Positions 34,044-42,729 of a stretch of DNA of 64,000 bases are shown here, piece by piece. The position numbers and the translations under genes are program-made. The notes under the pieces were generated by a model, which was not told the DNA's origin, did not search any database, and saw only the letters and a program-made list of their open reading frames with translations. This DNA is from a bacterium (GTDB taxonomy: Bacteria; Myxococcota_A; Bradymonadia; UBA7976; UBA1532): positions 186,001-250,000 of the forward strand of contig JAUHYW010000004.1 of the NCBI GenBank assembly GCA_030426085.1. The letters run 5' to 3'. Each line of letters starts with the position of its first letter. The stretch's first letter is position 1.

Positions 34044-37000
34044 GTGAGGTCGTCGGTGAGCGGGGCCGGCACGGACGGGGTGATGGCGGAGCACGCGATC
34101 GACAAGCAGCTCGAAGGTCGGCTGTTCGACCTGCTCGAGACCCGGGCCCGGATCCGGCTGGGTGATCTGGTGCTGCTGCGCCGACGCAGCCGCGAGCGGG
34201 GGGTGACCCTGCTGCACACGGCGCTCGAGGCGGGCCGGGTCGAGCCGGAGCAGGCGCGGCTGCTCGCCGAGCTGGCCGGCATGCCCGATCCGACGGTCGG
34301 CGACCCCGACGAGGAGGGCCGCTACGGGGCCCCGGACGACTCGCTGTCCGACTCGCTGCTCGACTCGGTCGTCGACGCCCCGCCCGAGACGGTGACCCGC
34401 CGTCGGCGCCGCTCCACCGAGCCTCGGGCCGAGATCCCGACCCTGCGCGCGCCGGCGCCGCTCGACCGCCCCGCTCGGGAGTCGCTCGACCTGCCCCCGC
34501 CCGCGTCGACCTCGTCGCCGCCCGCGCCCCCCGAGCCGCCGCCCCTGCGGGCCCCCCGCTGGGTCGACGACCGCCCCACGGTCAAGATGGACTCCCCGCC
34601 GTCGGCGCCGCCGGCGCCCCGGGTGATCGACCGCATCTCGGCCCCCCGGGCCCGGCCGCCCTCGTCGCCGCCGCCCGATCCACGCCCGCCGACGCCCCGG
34701 GTCGTCGGCGAGCTGTCGCCCCGGCGGGTGACGCCCCGGGTGCCCGAAGCCCCGCCGCCGCTGCCGGCGGAGACCGAGCGCCCGCCGAGCCCTCCGCCGC
34801 GCCGGGCCTCGCCGCCGCCGCTGCCCGGCGCCGACTTCCGGGATACGCTCACCCCCGAGGGCGAGCGGCTCTCCGAGATCGAGACGGTCGAGCCGCTCGA
34901 CGACGAGTGGGGCGACACCGCGCCCCCGAGCGGCACCGGCCCCGCCGAGTCGGGGGACGAGCTCGAGCTGCCCATCGGGGCCGACCGCTACGCCCTCGGC
35001 GACGAGCTGGGGCGGGGGGGCATGGGCCAGATCCTCGAGGCCCGCGATCTGGCGCTCGACCGCCCGGTGGCGCTCAAGCTGCTGCACGACGAGGACCACC
35101 GCGACGCCGCGCTGCGGCTGCGCTTCGTGGACGAAGCCCGGGTGACCGGCCAGCTCCAGCACCCGTCGATCCCGCCGGTCTACGACCTCGGCCGGCTGGG
35201 GGACGGGCGGCTCTTCTTCGCGATGAAGCGCATCGAGGGGCGCACCCTGCGGGACGTCGTCGAAGAGCTGCGCGAGGGCCACGGCGAGACGGTGCGCCAC
35301 TTCGGGCGGGTGCGGCTGCTGACGGTGTTCGGCCGGGTCTGTCGGGCGATCGCCTACGCCCACAGCCGGGCGGTGATGCACCGCGACCTCAAGCCGGACA
35401 ACATCATGCTCGGCGAATTCGGCGAGGTCACGGTCATGGACTGGGGGCTCGCCAAGCCGTTCGACGCCGATCCGGCCACCGACCACGGGGCCGATCCCGG
35501 CGCCGACCGGCCCTCGGGCGAGCGGCCCGCGATCAACACCACCCGCGAGACCTCGGCCCGCTTCCAGACCCGCTCGGGCGAGGTGACCGGCACCCCCCAG
35601 TACATGCCGCCGGAGCAGGCCGAGGGCCGCATCGACGCGCTCGGGGCCCACAGCGACATCTACAGCCTCGGCGCGGTGCTCTACGAGCTGCTGACGCTCG
35701 AGCCGCCGTTCGACGGGGTCAGCGCCCGGGCGGTGCGCACCGCGGTCATCGAAGACCAGGTCGTCCCGCCCTCGCTGCGGGCGCCCGAGGGGCGGGAGGT
35801 GCCCCACGCCATCGAGCAGCTCTGCCTGCAATGCCTCAGCAAGGACCCCCACCACCGGCCGAAGACCGCCGGCGAGGTGGCCGATCGCATCGACCGGTTC
35901 CTCGAGGGCGAGCAGGATCGGGCCCGCCGGGCGAGCGAGCGCGACCGGCTGCTCGAGGCGGGCACCGAGGCGGCCGAGGCGTATTACGCGCACGGCGAGC
36001 AGCACAAGCAGCTCCAGGCGAAGACGGCCAAGATGCGGGCCCGCATGGCGCCGTGGGCCCACTCGTCGGAGCGGGCCCAGCTCTGGTTGCAGGAGGACGC
36101 CGAGCGGGTGGCCCGGGTCCAGGCGGCGCAGTCGCTCTCCGAGGCGATCGTGGCCTACCACGCCGCGCTCGAGACCGACCGGGACCACCCCGACGCCCGC
36201 CGGGCGCTCGCCGCGCTATATTACAACGCCTTCGAGACCGCCGAGCGCGACCGGGACCAGGTGCAGATGGCGCTCTACGCCCACCTCGTGCGGGCGTTCG
36301 ACGACGAGGCGGGCACCTTCTCGACCCGGCTGAAAGGCGACGGGCGGCTCGAGCTGCAGACGCTGCCGGCGGGCATCCAGGCCCGGCTGTACACCTACCG
36401 CTCGGTGGAGCGGGTGCAGCAGCCGGCCGAGGCCAAGAACCTGGGCCAGACCCCGGTCGTGATCGACCCGATGCCGATGGGCAGCTACCTCATCGAGCTC
36501 AAGGGCCCCGGGCTGACGACCCGGGCCCCGATCTCGATCACCCGCCAGCGGGTGCTGCGCATGCGGCTGCGGCTGTTCCCCGACCGCATCCGGGGGCCGG
36601 GCATGGTGCACGTCGTCGGCGGCCCGGCGCGCCTCGGCGGCGACCCCCAGGCCCAGCTCGCCCGGCCGGCGCGCACCCTCGACGTGGAGGACGTCTTCAT
36701 CGCCGAGCGGCCGGTCACCGCCCAGGCGTATCGCGAGTTCCTGCATCACGTCGCCCAGACCGAGAGCCCCGAGGCGGCCGCCGCCCGCGCTCCGCGGGAT
36801 GGCCCGGGGGGCCAGCCCCTGTGGCAGATGGATCCGATGGGCCGGTTCACCATCCCCGATCGAGACGTGCACGGCGTCGGCTGGCACCCCGACTGGCCGG
36901 TGGTCGCCATCAGCTTCGCCGACGCCGAGGCCTACTGCCGCTGGCTGAACGAGATCCGGGGCCCGGGGCATCGCCTGCCGACCGAGGTGGAGTGGGAGAA

Positions 37001-37334
37001 GGCGGCCCGGGGCGCCGACGGGCGGCTCTTCCCGTGGGGCGACACCTGGGAGCCGACCTTCTGCCACATGGGCATCAGCCGCCCCGGCGCGCCCGAGCGG
37101 GGGCCGAGCGGCGCCTTCGCCACCGACGTCAGCCCCTACGGCATCGAAGACCTCGCCGGTGGGGTCAGCGAGTGGACCAGCACGCGGCTCGACGGCGGCG
37201 AGCAGCGGGTGATCAAGGGCGGCCACTGGGCCAGCGGCCCCACCGAGTGCCGGGCCGCGAGCCGCTTCACCCAGCCGGTCGATCGCACCCTGCCGACCCT
37301 CGGCTTCCGGGTGGCCCGCAGCGCGCCGACGTGA
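34044..37334 (+). CDS. Ser/Thr kinase fused to a SUMF1-like domain
   Basis: A 1096-residue protein. N-terminal helical part (residues about 15-90, a vesicle-type GspE/PilZ-like lead is not evident), a long Pro/Arg linker, a complete kinase domain (GRGGMGQILEA, VALKLL, HRDLKPDNIML, DWG in place of DFG, MPPEQA), a helical TPR-like middle, a PEGA-like segment and a C-terminal SUMF1/FGE-sulfatase domain (PVTAQAYREF, FADAEAYCRWL, RLPTEVEWEKAARG, LAGGVSEWTS, IKGGHWASG). The kinase should be active; in Myxococcota such fusions use the SUMF1 fold as a binding module. Start is GTG 34044 or ATG 34083; neither has a strong ribosome site. Confidence 0.9.
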   Translation: MRSSVSGAGTDGVMAEHAIDKQLEGRLFDLLETRARIRLGDLVLLRRRSRERGVTLLHTALEAGRVEPEQARLLAELAGMPDPTVGDPDEEGRYGAPDDSLSDSLLDSVVDAPPETVTRRRRRSTEPRAEIPTLRAPAPLDRPARESLDLPPPASTSSPPAPPEPPPLRAPRWVDDRPTVKMDSPPSAPPAPRVIDRISAPRARPPSSPPPDPRPPTPRVVGELSPRRVTPRVPEAPPPLPAETERPPSPPPRRASPPPLPGADFRDTLTPEGERLSEIETVEPLDDEWGDTAPPSGTGPAESGDELELPIGADRYALGDELGRGGMGQILEARDLALDRPVALKLLHDEDHRDAALRLRFVDEARVTGQLQHPSIPPVYDLGRLGDGRLFFAMKRIEGRTLRDVVEELREGHGETVRHFGRVRLLTVFGRVCRAIAYAHSRAVMHRDLKPDNIMLGEFGEVTVMDWGLAKPFDADPATDHGADPGADRPSGERPAINTTRETSARFQTRSGEVTGTPQYMPPEQAEGRIDALGAHSDIYSLGAVLYELLTLEPPFDGVSARAVRTAVIEDQVVPPSLRAPEGREVPHAIEQLCLQCLSKDPHHRPKTAGEVADRIDRFLEGEQDRARRASERDRLLEAGTEAAEAYYAHGEQHKQLQAKTAKMRARMAPWAHSSERAQLWLQEDAERVARVQAAQSLSEAIVAYHAALETDRDHPDARRALAALYYNAFETAERDRDQVQMALYAHLVRAFDDEAGTFSTRLKGDGRLELQTLPAGIQARLYTYRSVERVQQPAEAKNLGQTPVVIDPMPMGSYLIELKGPGLTTRAPISITRQRVLRMRLRLFPDRIRGPGMVHVVGGPARLGGDPQAQLARPARTLDVEDVFIAERPVTAQAYREFLHHVAQTESPEAAAARAPRDGPGGQPLWQMDPMGRFTIPDRDVHGVGWHPDWPVVAISFADAEAYCRWLNEIRGPGHRLPTEVEWEKAARGADGRLFPWGDTWEPTFCHMGISRPGAPERGPSGAFATDVSPYGIEDLAGGVSEWTSTRLDGGEQRVIKGGHWASGPTECRAASRFTQPVDRTLPTLGFRVARSAPT

Positions 37335-37365
37335 TATCCGGCGCTGCCCACGGGAGGAGCGCCAC

Positions 37366-38646
37366 ATGAAGAAGACGAGAGTCGGACTGCTGAGCGCCGG
37401 GTTCGCCCTGGCGACGCTCTGCGCCTGCGACGACCAGTCGCCGGTGCCCGGAGGCGGCGGCGGCGACGCGGTCATCGGCGCCCTCGACGGCGCGCTGGAC
37501 GCCCCCCCGCCGGAGCCGGAGCCCGAGGCTCAGCCCGAACCGGAGGCCCCGCCCGAGCCCGAAGCCCCGCCCGAGCCGGAGGCCCCGCCCGAGCCGGAGG
37601 CCCCGCCCGAGCCCGAAGCCCCGCCCGAGCCCGAAGCCCCGCCCGAGCCCGAAGCCCAGCCCGATCCCGAACCCGAAGCCCAGCCCGATCCCGAGCCCGA
37701 GCCCGAGCCGCCGGCCGACTTCGTGCGCTTCGTGGCGCTCGGCGACGCGGGCAAGGGCAACGACGGCCAGCGGCGGGTGGCCGGCGCCATCGCCGACGCC
37801 TGCGCCGAGCTGGGCGGCTGCGACTTCGTGGTGCTGCTCGGCGACAACATCTACGACGCCGGCTGCGACGACGAGAACGATCCCCAGTGGATCACCAAGT
37901 TCGAGGAGCCCTACGCCGAGGTCGACCTGCCGTTCTACGCCAGCCTCGGCAACCACGACTACGGCGCGCCGCCCATCCTGCAGGAGCTCGCCGGGGGCAT
38001 CGGCATCGACCCCCGCCGGGGCGAGGCCCAGCTCGCCTACGCCCGGGTGCAGGACAAGTTCCGCATGCCCGACCTCTTCTACCGCTTCGCCGAGGGCCCG
38101 GCGGAGCTCGTCGCGCTCAACACCGCGACCGTCTTCTGGCGCGACCTGCCCTTCGTCGAGGCCTTGACCGGCTTCGGCGAGGTCACCGACGCCCAGATCG
38201 AGGCCCTGCCCCGGTGGGCCGCCGAGCCGCTCGCCCCGTGGCGCATCGCGTTCGGCCACCACCCGTATGTCTCCAACGGGCCCCACGGCAACGCCGGGCT
38301 CTACGACGGGGTGTTCATCGACGGCCTCATCGGCTCGGGCACCGCCCTGCGCGACTTCTTCGAGGACCACGTCATCGGCGAGTTCGACGTGCTGCTGTCG
38401 GGGCACGACCACAGTTTGCAGGACCAGGGCGACTTCGACGGCACCGCGGTCTTCGTCTCGGGGGCCGGGGCCTCGACCACCGACCTGGAGGGCGACAACC
38501 CCGCCATCTGGCAGTCGGTCGACCGGGGCTTCATCATCGTCGAGGTCACCCGCCGCCGGCTCGACGCCCGCTTCATCACCGTGCCCGACGAGAGCGCCGC
38601 CGCCCGCCCGTGGGTCGAGGCGCACACCCGCACCCTCATCCGCTAG
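37366..38646 (+). CDS. Metallophosphoesterase (acid phosphatase-like) lipoprotein
   Basis: A 426-residue lipoprotein: lipobox ATLCAC (Cys near residue 21), a Pro-Glu-Pro-Glu-Ala repeat spacer (about residues 50-115), then a calcineurin-like phosphoesterase of the purple acid phosphatase type. All five metal/catalytic motifs are readable: GDAG, GDNIYD, GNHDYG, GHHPY and GHDHS. It should hydrolyse phosphate monoesters at the cell surface. The repeat arm probably lifts the enzyme off the membrane. GGAGG lies before the ATG, 31 bases after the kinase gene, so both may be co-transcribed. Confidence 0.92.
   Translation: MKKTRVGLLSAGFALATLCACDDQSPVPGGGGGDAVIGALDGALDAPPPEPEPEAQPEPEAPPEPEAPPEPEAPPEPEAPPEPEAPPEPEAPPEPEAQPDPEPEAQPDPEPEPEPPADFVRFVALGDAGKGNDGQRRVAGAIADACAELGGCDFVVLLGDNIYDAGCDDENDPQWITKFEEPYAEVDLPFYASLGNHDYGAPPILQELAGGIGIDPRRGEAQLAYARVQDKFRMPDLFYRFAEGPAELVALNTATVFWRDLPFVEALTGFGEVTDAQIEALPRWAAEPLAPWRIAFGHHPYVSNGPHGNAGLYDGVFIDGLIGSGTALRDFFEDHVIGEFDVLLSGHDHSLQDQGDFDGTAVFVSGAGASTTDLEGDNPAIWQSVDRGFIIVEVTRRRLDARFITVPDESAAARPWVEAHTRTLIR
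37516..37710. repeat. Pro-Glu coding tandem repeat, 15-base period
   Basis: Roughly a dozen 15-base units, near-identical to CCCGAGCCGGAGGCC, code for the Pro-Glu-Pro-Glu-Ala spacer of the phosphoesterase. The period keeps the reading frame. Confidence 0.85.
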
Positions 38647-38836
38647 GGCTGGGCGCCGCCGGGCGCGACCTCTGCCCCCCGCCGACATCGAAGGGTCGCT
38701 GCGGTCACGAACGTCGCCCCGCGCGCTTGCAGATGAAGAAGTATTGCAAACGCTCGGAAGATGCCTGATGCGCGGATCCGGCTACATCCACTAGCGTGGC
38801 CCGCGTCCGGGACAGCGCGCGCATCGAGGAGTCCCC

Positions 38837-39829
<993 letters not shown>

Positions 39830-39857
39830 CCCGGCCCCACCCCGCCTCGCCTGTCAC

Positions 39858-39919
39858 CCGCAGACGGGACACCGCTGTCACTTGATTGCCACTGCGCCCC
39901 CGATGGGTTACGTCTGCGG
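39858..39919. repeat. Inverted repeat around the OPT promoter
   Basis: CCGCAGACG (39858-39866) and its exact reverse complement CGTCTGCGG (39911-39919) flank 44 bases holding a candidate promoter. The left arm is also part of a small hairpin (CCCG CAGA CGGG). Could be an operator pair or a large stem-loop. Confidence 0.4.
39886..39913 (+). promoter_or_regulatory. Candidate promoter of the OPT transporter gene
   Basis: TTGCCA (39886-39891), 16 bases, TTACGT (39908-39913), 34 bases before ATG 39948 and bracketed by the inverted repeat. Confidence 0.3.
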
Positions 39920-39947
39920 AGACCCGACGGCCCTCGCGGAGTGATCC

Positions 39948-41711
39948 ATGGCAGAGACCCAATCGAGCGGCCCGCCGACCGGCGGCATCGCGCCTTATCG
40001 CGAGCTGACCCCCGCCGCGGTGGTCTTCGGCGTGCTCATCGGCATCGTGATGACCGCCGCCTTCGTCTACATCGGCCTCAAGCTCGGCTTCACCCTGCCC
40101 GGCTCGACGGTGGCGGCGATCCTCGGCTTCGCGGTGCTGCGGGGGGTGCTGCGCCGGGGCAGCATCATCGAGAACAACATCAACCAGACGGTCGCCTCGG
40201 GGGTCAACAACGCCTCCTCGGGCATCGTCTTCACCCTGCCGGCGCTGTTCCTGCTCAGCGCGACGAACACCGACATCACCGTCGAGCCGCTGCCGGCCAT
40301 CCTCGCCGCCATCGGGGGGTCGTTCCTCGGGGTGGCGGTGATCATCCCGCTGCGCAAGCAGATGATCGAGTTCGAGCGGCTGCGCTTCCCCAGCGGCATC
40401 GCCGTCGCCAGCCTGCTCAAGTCGCCCGGCGCGGGCGCGCAGCAGGCGAAGCTGCTCATCGGCGGCGCCCTGATCGCGACCCTGATCCACGTCCTGGCCA
40501 ACTTCCACATCCTGCCCCACGAGATCGACGTCGGCGGCCCCATCGGGCTGCCGGTCTACTTCCCGCTGGCGATCTACGTGTCGTTCGCCTCGGTCGGCGC
40601 GGGGCTGCTCTCGGGCAAGGGCGGGCTGCCGTTCGTGCTCGGGGGGGTGCTCGCGTGGTGGGTCATCAGCCCGTCCGTGGTGCTCACCGAGTGGGTGCCC
40701 ACCGCCGCGGCGCTCGGCTTCTCGGACGCGCCGGCCGGCTACGACGGCTGGAGCGCGGGCACTGTCTACGGTGAGATGCTGCGCCCGATGGGCATCGGGG
40801 TGCTCGTCGGCGGCGCGCTCGCCGGGGTCTTCGCCAGCCTGCCGGCGCTCAAGAGCGCGCTCAAGAGCCTCTCCCAGGCGGCCAAGGCCGGCTCGAGCGG
40901 CGGCAGCGACGAGCTGAGCCCGACCATCCTCTACATGGGCATCGGCGGGGCCATCGTGATCCTCTTCGGGGCGGCGATGCTGTCGAGCGGCTCGATCAGC
41001 GTCGTGCAGGGCATCGGCATCGCCCTCGTGGGCACCGTCTGGCTGGCGCTGGCCGGCCTCGTCGTCGCCCAGGCCACCGGCATGACCGACATCTCGCCGC
41101 TCTCGGGCATGAGCCTCATCGGGGTCACCCTGATGTTCTTCATGTCGGACGGCAACGCGGTCGCCTCGATCGTGCTCGGGGTCTCGGTGTGCATCGGCAT
41201 CGGCCAGTGCGCCGACATGATGAGCGACCTGAAGTCGGGCCACCTCGTCGGCGCCATCCCCCGCAAGCAGCAGATCGCGCAGTTCGCCGTCGGCTGGATC
41301 GGGGTCCCGGTCGCCGTCGGCGTGCTCTTCCTCCTGTGGGGCGACGGGGGCGGCTTCGGGCCGTCCAACCCCGAGCTGTCCGCGCCCCAGGGCGCCGCGC
41401 TCGCCGGGGTGATCGACAGCCTCGGCCAGGGCGCCGCGCCGCTCGACAAGTACGCCGGCGGGCTGGCCATCGGCCTGGGCCTCGGCGTCTTCCCCATCGC
41501 CGGCCTGGGGGTCCTGGTGGGGCTGGCGATGTATCTGCCGTTCTCGATCACGCTGACCTACGGCATCGGCTGCCTGACCTCGATCGCGCTGGGCCGCAAG
41601 CTGGGCGACGCCTGGATCGGCTCGACGCTGGTCCCGGTGGCCGCCGGCTTCATCATCGGCGAGGCGCTGACCAACCTCGGCGCCACCCTGATCCAGCTGG
41701 CCGTGGGCTGA
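39948..41711 (+). CDS. OPT-family oligopeptide transporter
   Basis: A 587-residue membrane protein with about fourteen hydrophobic helices and the OPT-family opening: PYRELTPAAVVFGVLIG, AFVYIGLKLGFTLPGS and later NNINQTVASGVNNASSG. OPT proteins import small peptides or metal chelates with protons. The bacterial YSL-like branch handles peptides such as glutathione. A cytoplasmic loop (ALKSALKSLSQAAKAGSSGG) separates two halves. Its stop is 11 bases from the next gene, a probable partner. GGAG-type ribosome site. Confidence 0.93.
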   Translation: MAETQSSGPPTGGIAPYRELTPAAVVFGVLIGIVMTAAFVYIGLKLGFTLPGSTVAAILGFAVLRGVLRRGSIIENNINQTVASGVNNASSGIVFTLPALFLLSATNTDITVEPLPAILAAIGGSFLGVAVIIPLRKQMIEFERLRFPSGIAVASLLKSPGAGAQQAKLLIGGALIATLIHVLANFHILPHEIDVGGPIGLPVYFPLAIYVSFASVGAGLLSGKGGLPFVLGGVLAWWVISPSVVLTEWVPTAAALGFSDAPAGYDGWSAGTVYGEMLRPMGIGVLVGGALAGVFASLPALKSALKSLSQAAKAGSSGGSDELSPTILYMGIGGAIVILFGAAMLSSGSISVVQGIGIALVGTVWLALAGLVVAQATGMTDISPLSGMSLIGVTLMFFMSDGNAVASIVLGVSVCIGIGQCADMMSDLKSGHLVGAIPRKQQIAQFAVGWIGVPVAVGVLFLLWGDGGGFGPSNPELSAPQGAALAGVIDSLGQGAAPLDKYAGGLAIGLGLGVFPIAGLGVLVGLAMYLPFSITLTYGIGCLTSIALGRKLGDAWIGSTLVPVAAGFIIGEALTNLGATLIQLAVG

Positions 41712-41722
41712 GGAGCACGAAG

Positions 41723-42697
41723 ATGAAGTACCTCGGCATCCTCATCCTGGCGATCGGCGTGGGGCTGTGCGCCGCGTTCGGCGCCCGGCTCAGCGACGGC
41801 ATGTACGAGCAGACCCGCCTCGGCGGGCAGATCGCGCTGCTCGAGGCGCAGACCGACAAGGCGTGGGCCGACTACTGCGCCGCCCGCGAGGCGGCGAAGC
41901 TCGAGCAGGGCGAGTGCGCCCCGCCCGAGGAGGCCGACGACCCGCCGGCCGACACCCCGCTCGAAGCGGCCGAGGACGGCGCCGAAGCGGCGGTCGAAGA
42001 CGAGGCCGCCCAGACGCCGACCTACGACGAGGCGCTCGCCGCCGAGAAGGCCGCGCTGGCCGGCGTGGCCCCGAACGCCGAGGGCCTCTCCGGTCCGCCG
42101 GCCCAGGCCCGAGGCCGCTGGCTCGAGGCCCGCACCGCGCTGGTCGAGCCCCGGGCGCAGAAGGCGTCGACCCCCCTGCCCGGGCCCGAGACCCGGCTCG
42201 CCGGCTGGTTCGAGCTGTCCGGGATGCCGTTCCTCGGCGGACTGGCCCTGATCGTGATCGGGGCGGTGCTCGGCCGGCGGGCGGCGAAGGCCGAGCTGAG
42301 CGGCGATTCGAAGTCGGGGGACGACACCCGGGTCGACTTCGGGGTGGCGGTGGCCGATCTGGCGCAGAAGCTCCGAGCGCTGGCCGACCGGGCGGCGGCG
42401 CTCGACGCCCCGACCCCCGCTCAGCGCAAAGAGGTGCAGGCCGAGATCGAGGCGCTCCAGCTCACCCGCTTCGGGCCCATCGTCGAGGCCCGCTATCAGC
42501 TCCAGAACCGTATCGGGCTGGCCGGCTTCGCCCACGTCTTCGGCCCGCTCTCCGGCGCTGAGCGCTGGCTCAACCGGTCGTGGAGCACCCTGGCCGACGA
42601 GCACTGGCCCGAGACCCGGACCTCGCTCGCCCGCAGCGCCGAGCAGATGGCCGAGGCCGCCGCCGCGCTGGCCGAGGAGCTGAAGCAGGCCGGCTGA
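41723..42697 (+). CDS. Membrane-anchored coiled-coil protein linked to OPT
   Basis: A 324-residue protein: N-terminal membrane helix (LGILILAIGVGLCAAFGA), an acidic Ala/Glu-rich stretch of about 130 residues, a second helix (PFLGGLALIVIGAVLGR), and a C-terminal helical region of about 150 residues with coiled-coil spacing (AVADLAQKLRALADRAAAL, EVQAEIEALQLTRF). No family recognised. It lies 11 bases after the OPT gene with a GGAG site, so it is very likely co-made, possibly as an accessory subunit. Ends convergent with feoB. Confidence 0.8.
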   Translation: MKYLGILILAIGVGLCAAFGARLSDGMYEQTRLGGQIALLEAQTDKAWADYCAAREAAKLEQGECAPPEEADDPPADTPLEAAEDGAEAAVEDEAAQTPTYDEALAAEKAALAGVAPNAEGLSGPPAQARGRWLEARTALVEPRAQKASTPLPGPETRLAGWFELSGMPFLGGLALIVIGAVLGRRAAKAELSGDSKSGDDTRVDFGVAVADLAQKLRALADRAAALDAPTPAQRKEVQAEIEALQLTRFGPIVEARYQLQNRIGLAGFAHVFGPLSGAERWLNRSWSTLADEHWPETRTSLARSAEQMAEAAAALAEELKQAG

Positions 42698-42720
42698 AGG
42701 CCCCCGGCTGACGCGGGCCT
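42698..42720. terminator. Candidate bidirectional terminator hairpin
   Basis: AGGCCC (42698-42703) pairs with GGGCCT (42715-42720) across an 11-base loop, in the 32-base gap between the convergent stops of the coiled-coil gene and feoB. No U tract. Confidence 0.3.
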
Positions 42721-42729
42721 CGCACCGGC

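Noticed and set aside
33621-36188. Long open frame of about 855 codons on the minus strand
   Set aside because: Antisense to OsmC and the kinase-SUMF1 gene, with low-complexity Arg/Pro/Gly composition and no motif.
34044-37334. Active formylglycine-generating enzyme
   Set aside because: The SUMF1-like domain lacks the two active-site cysteines and no sulfatase is nearby.
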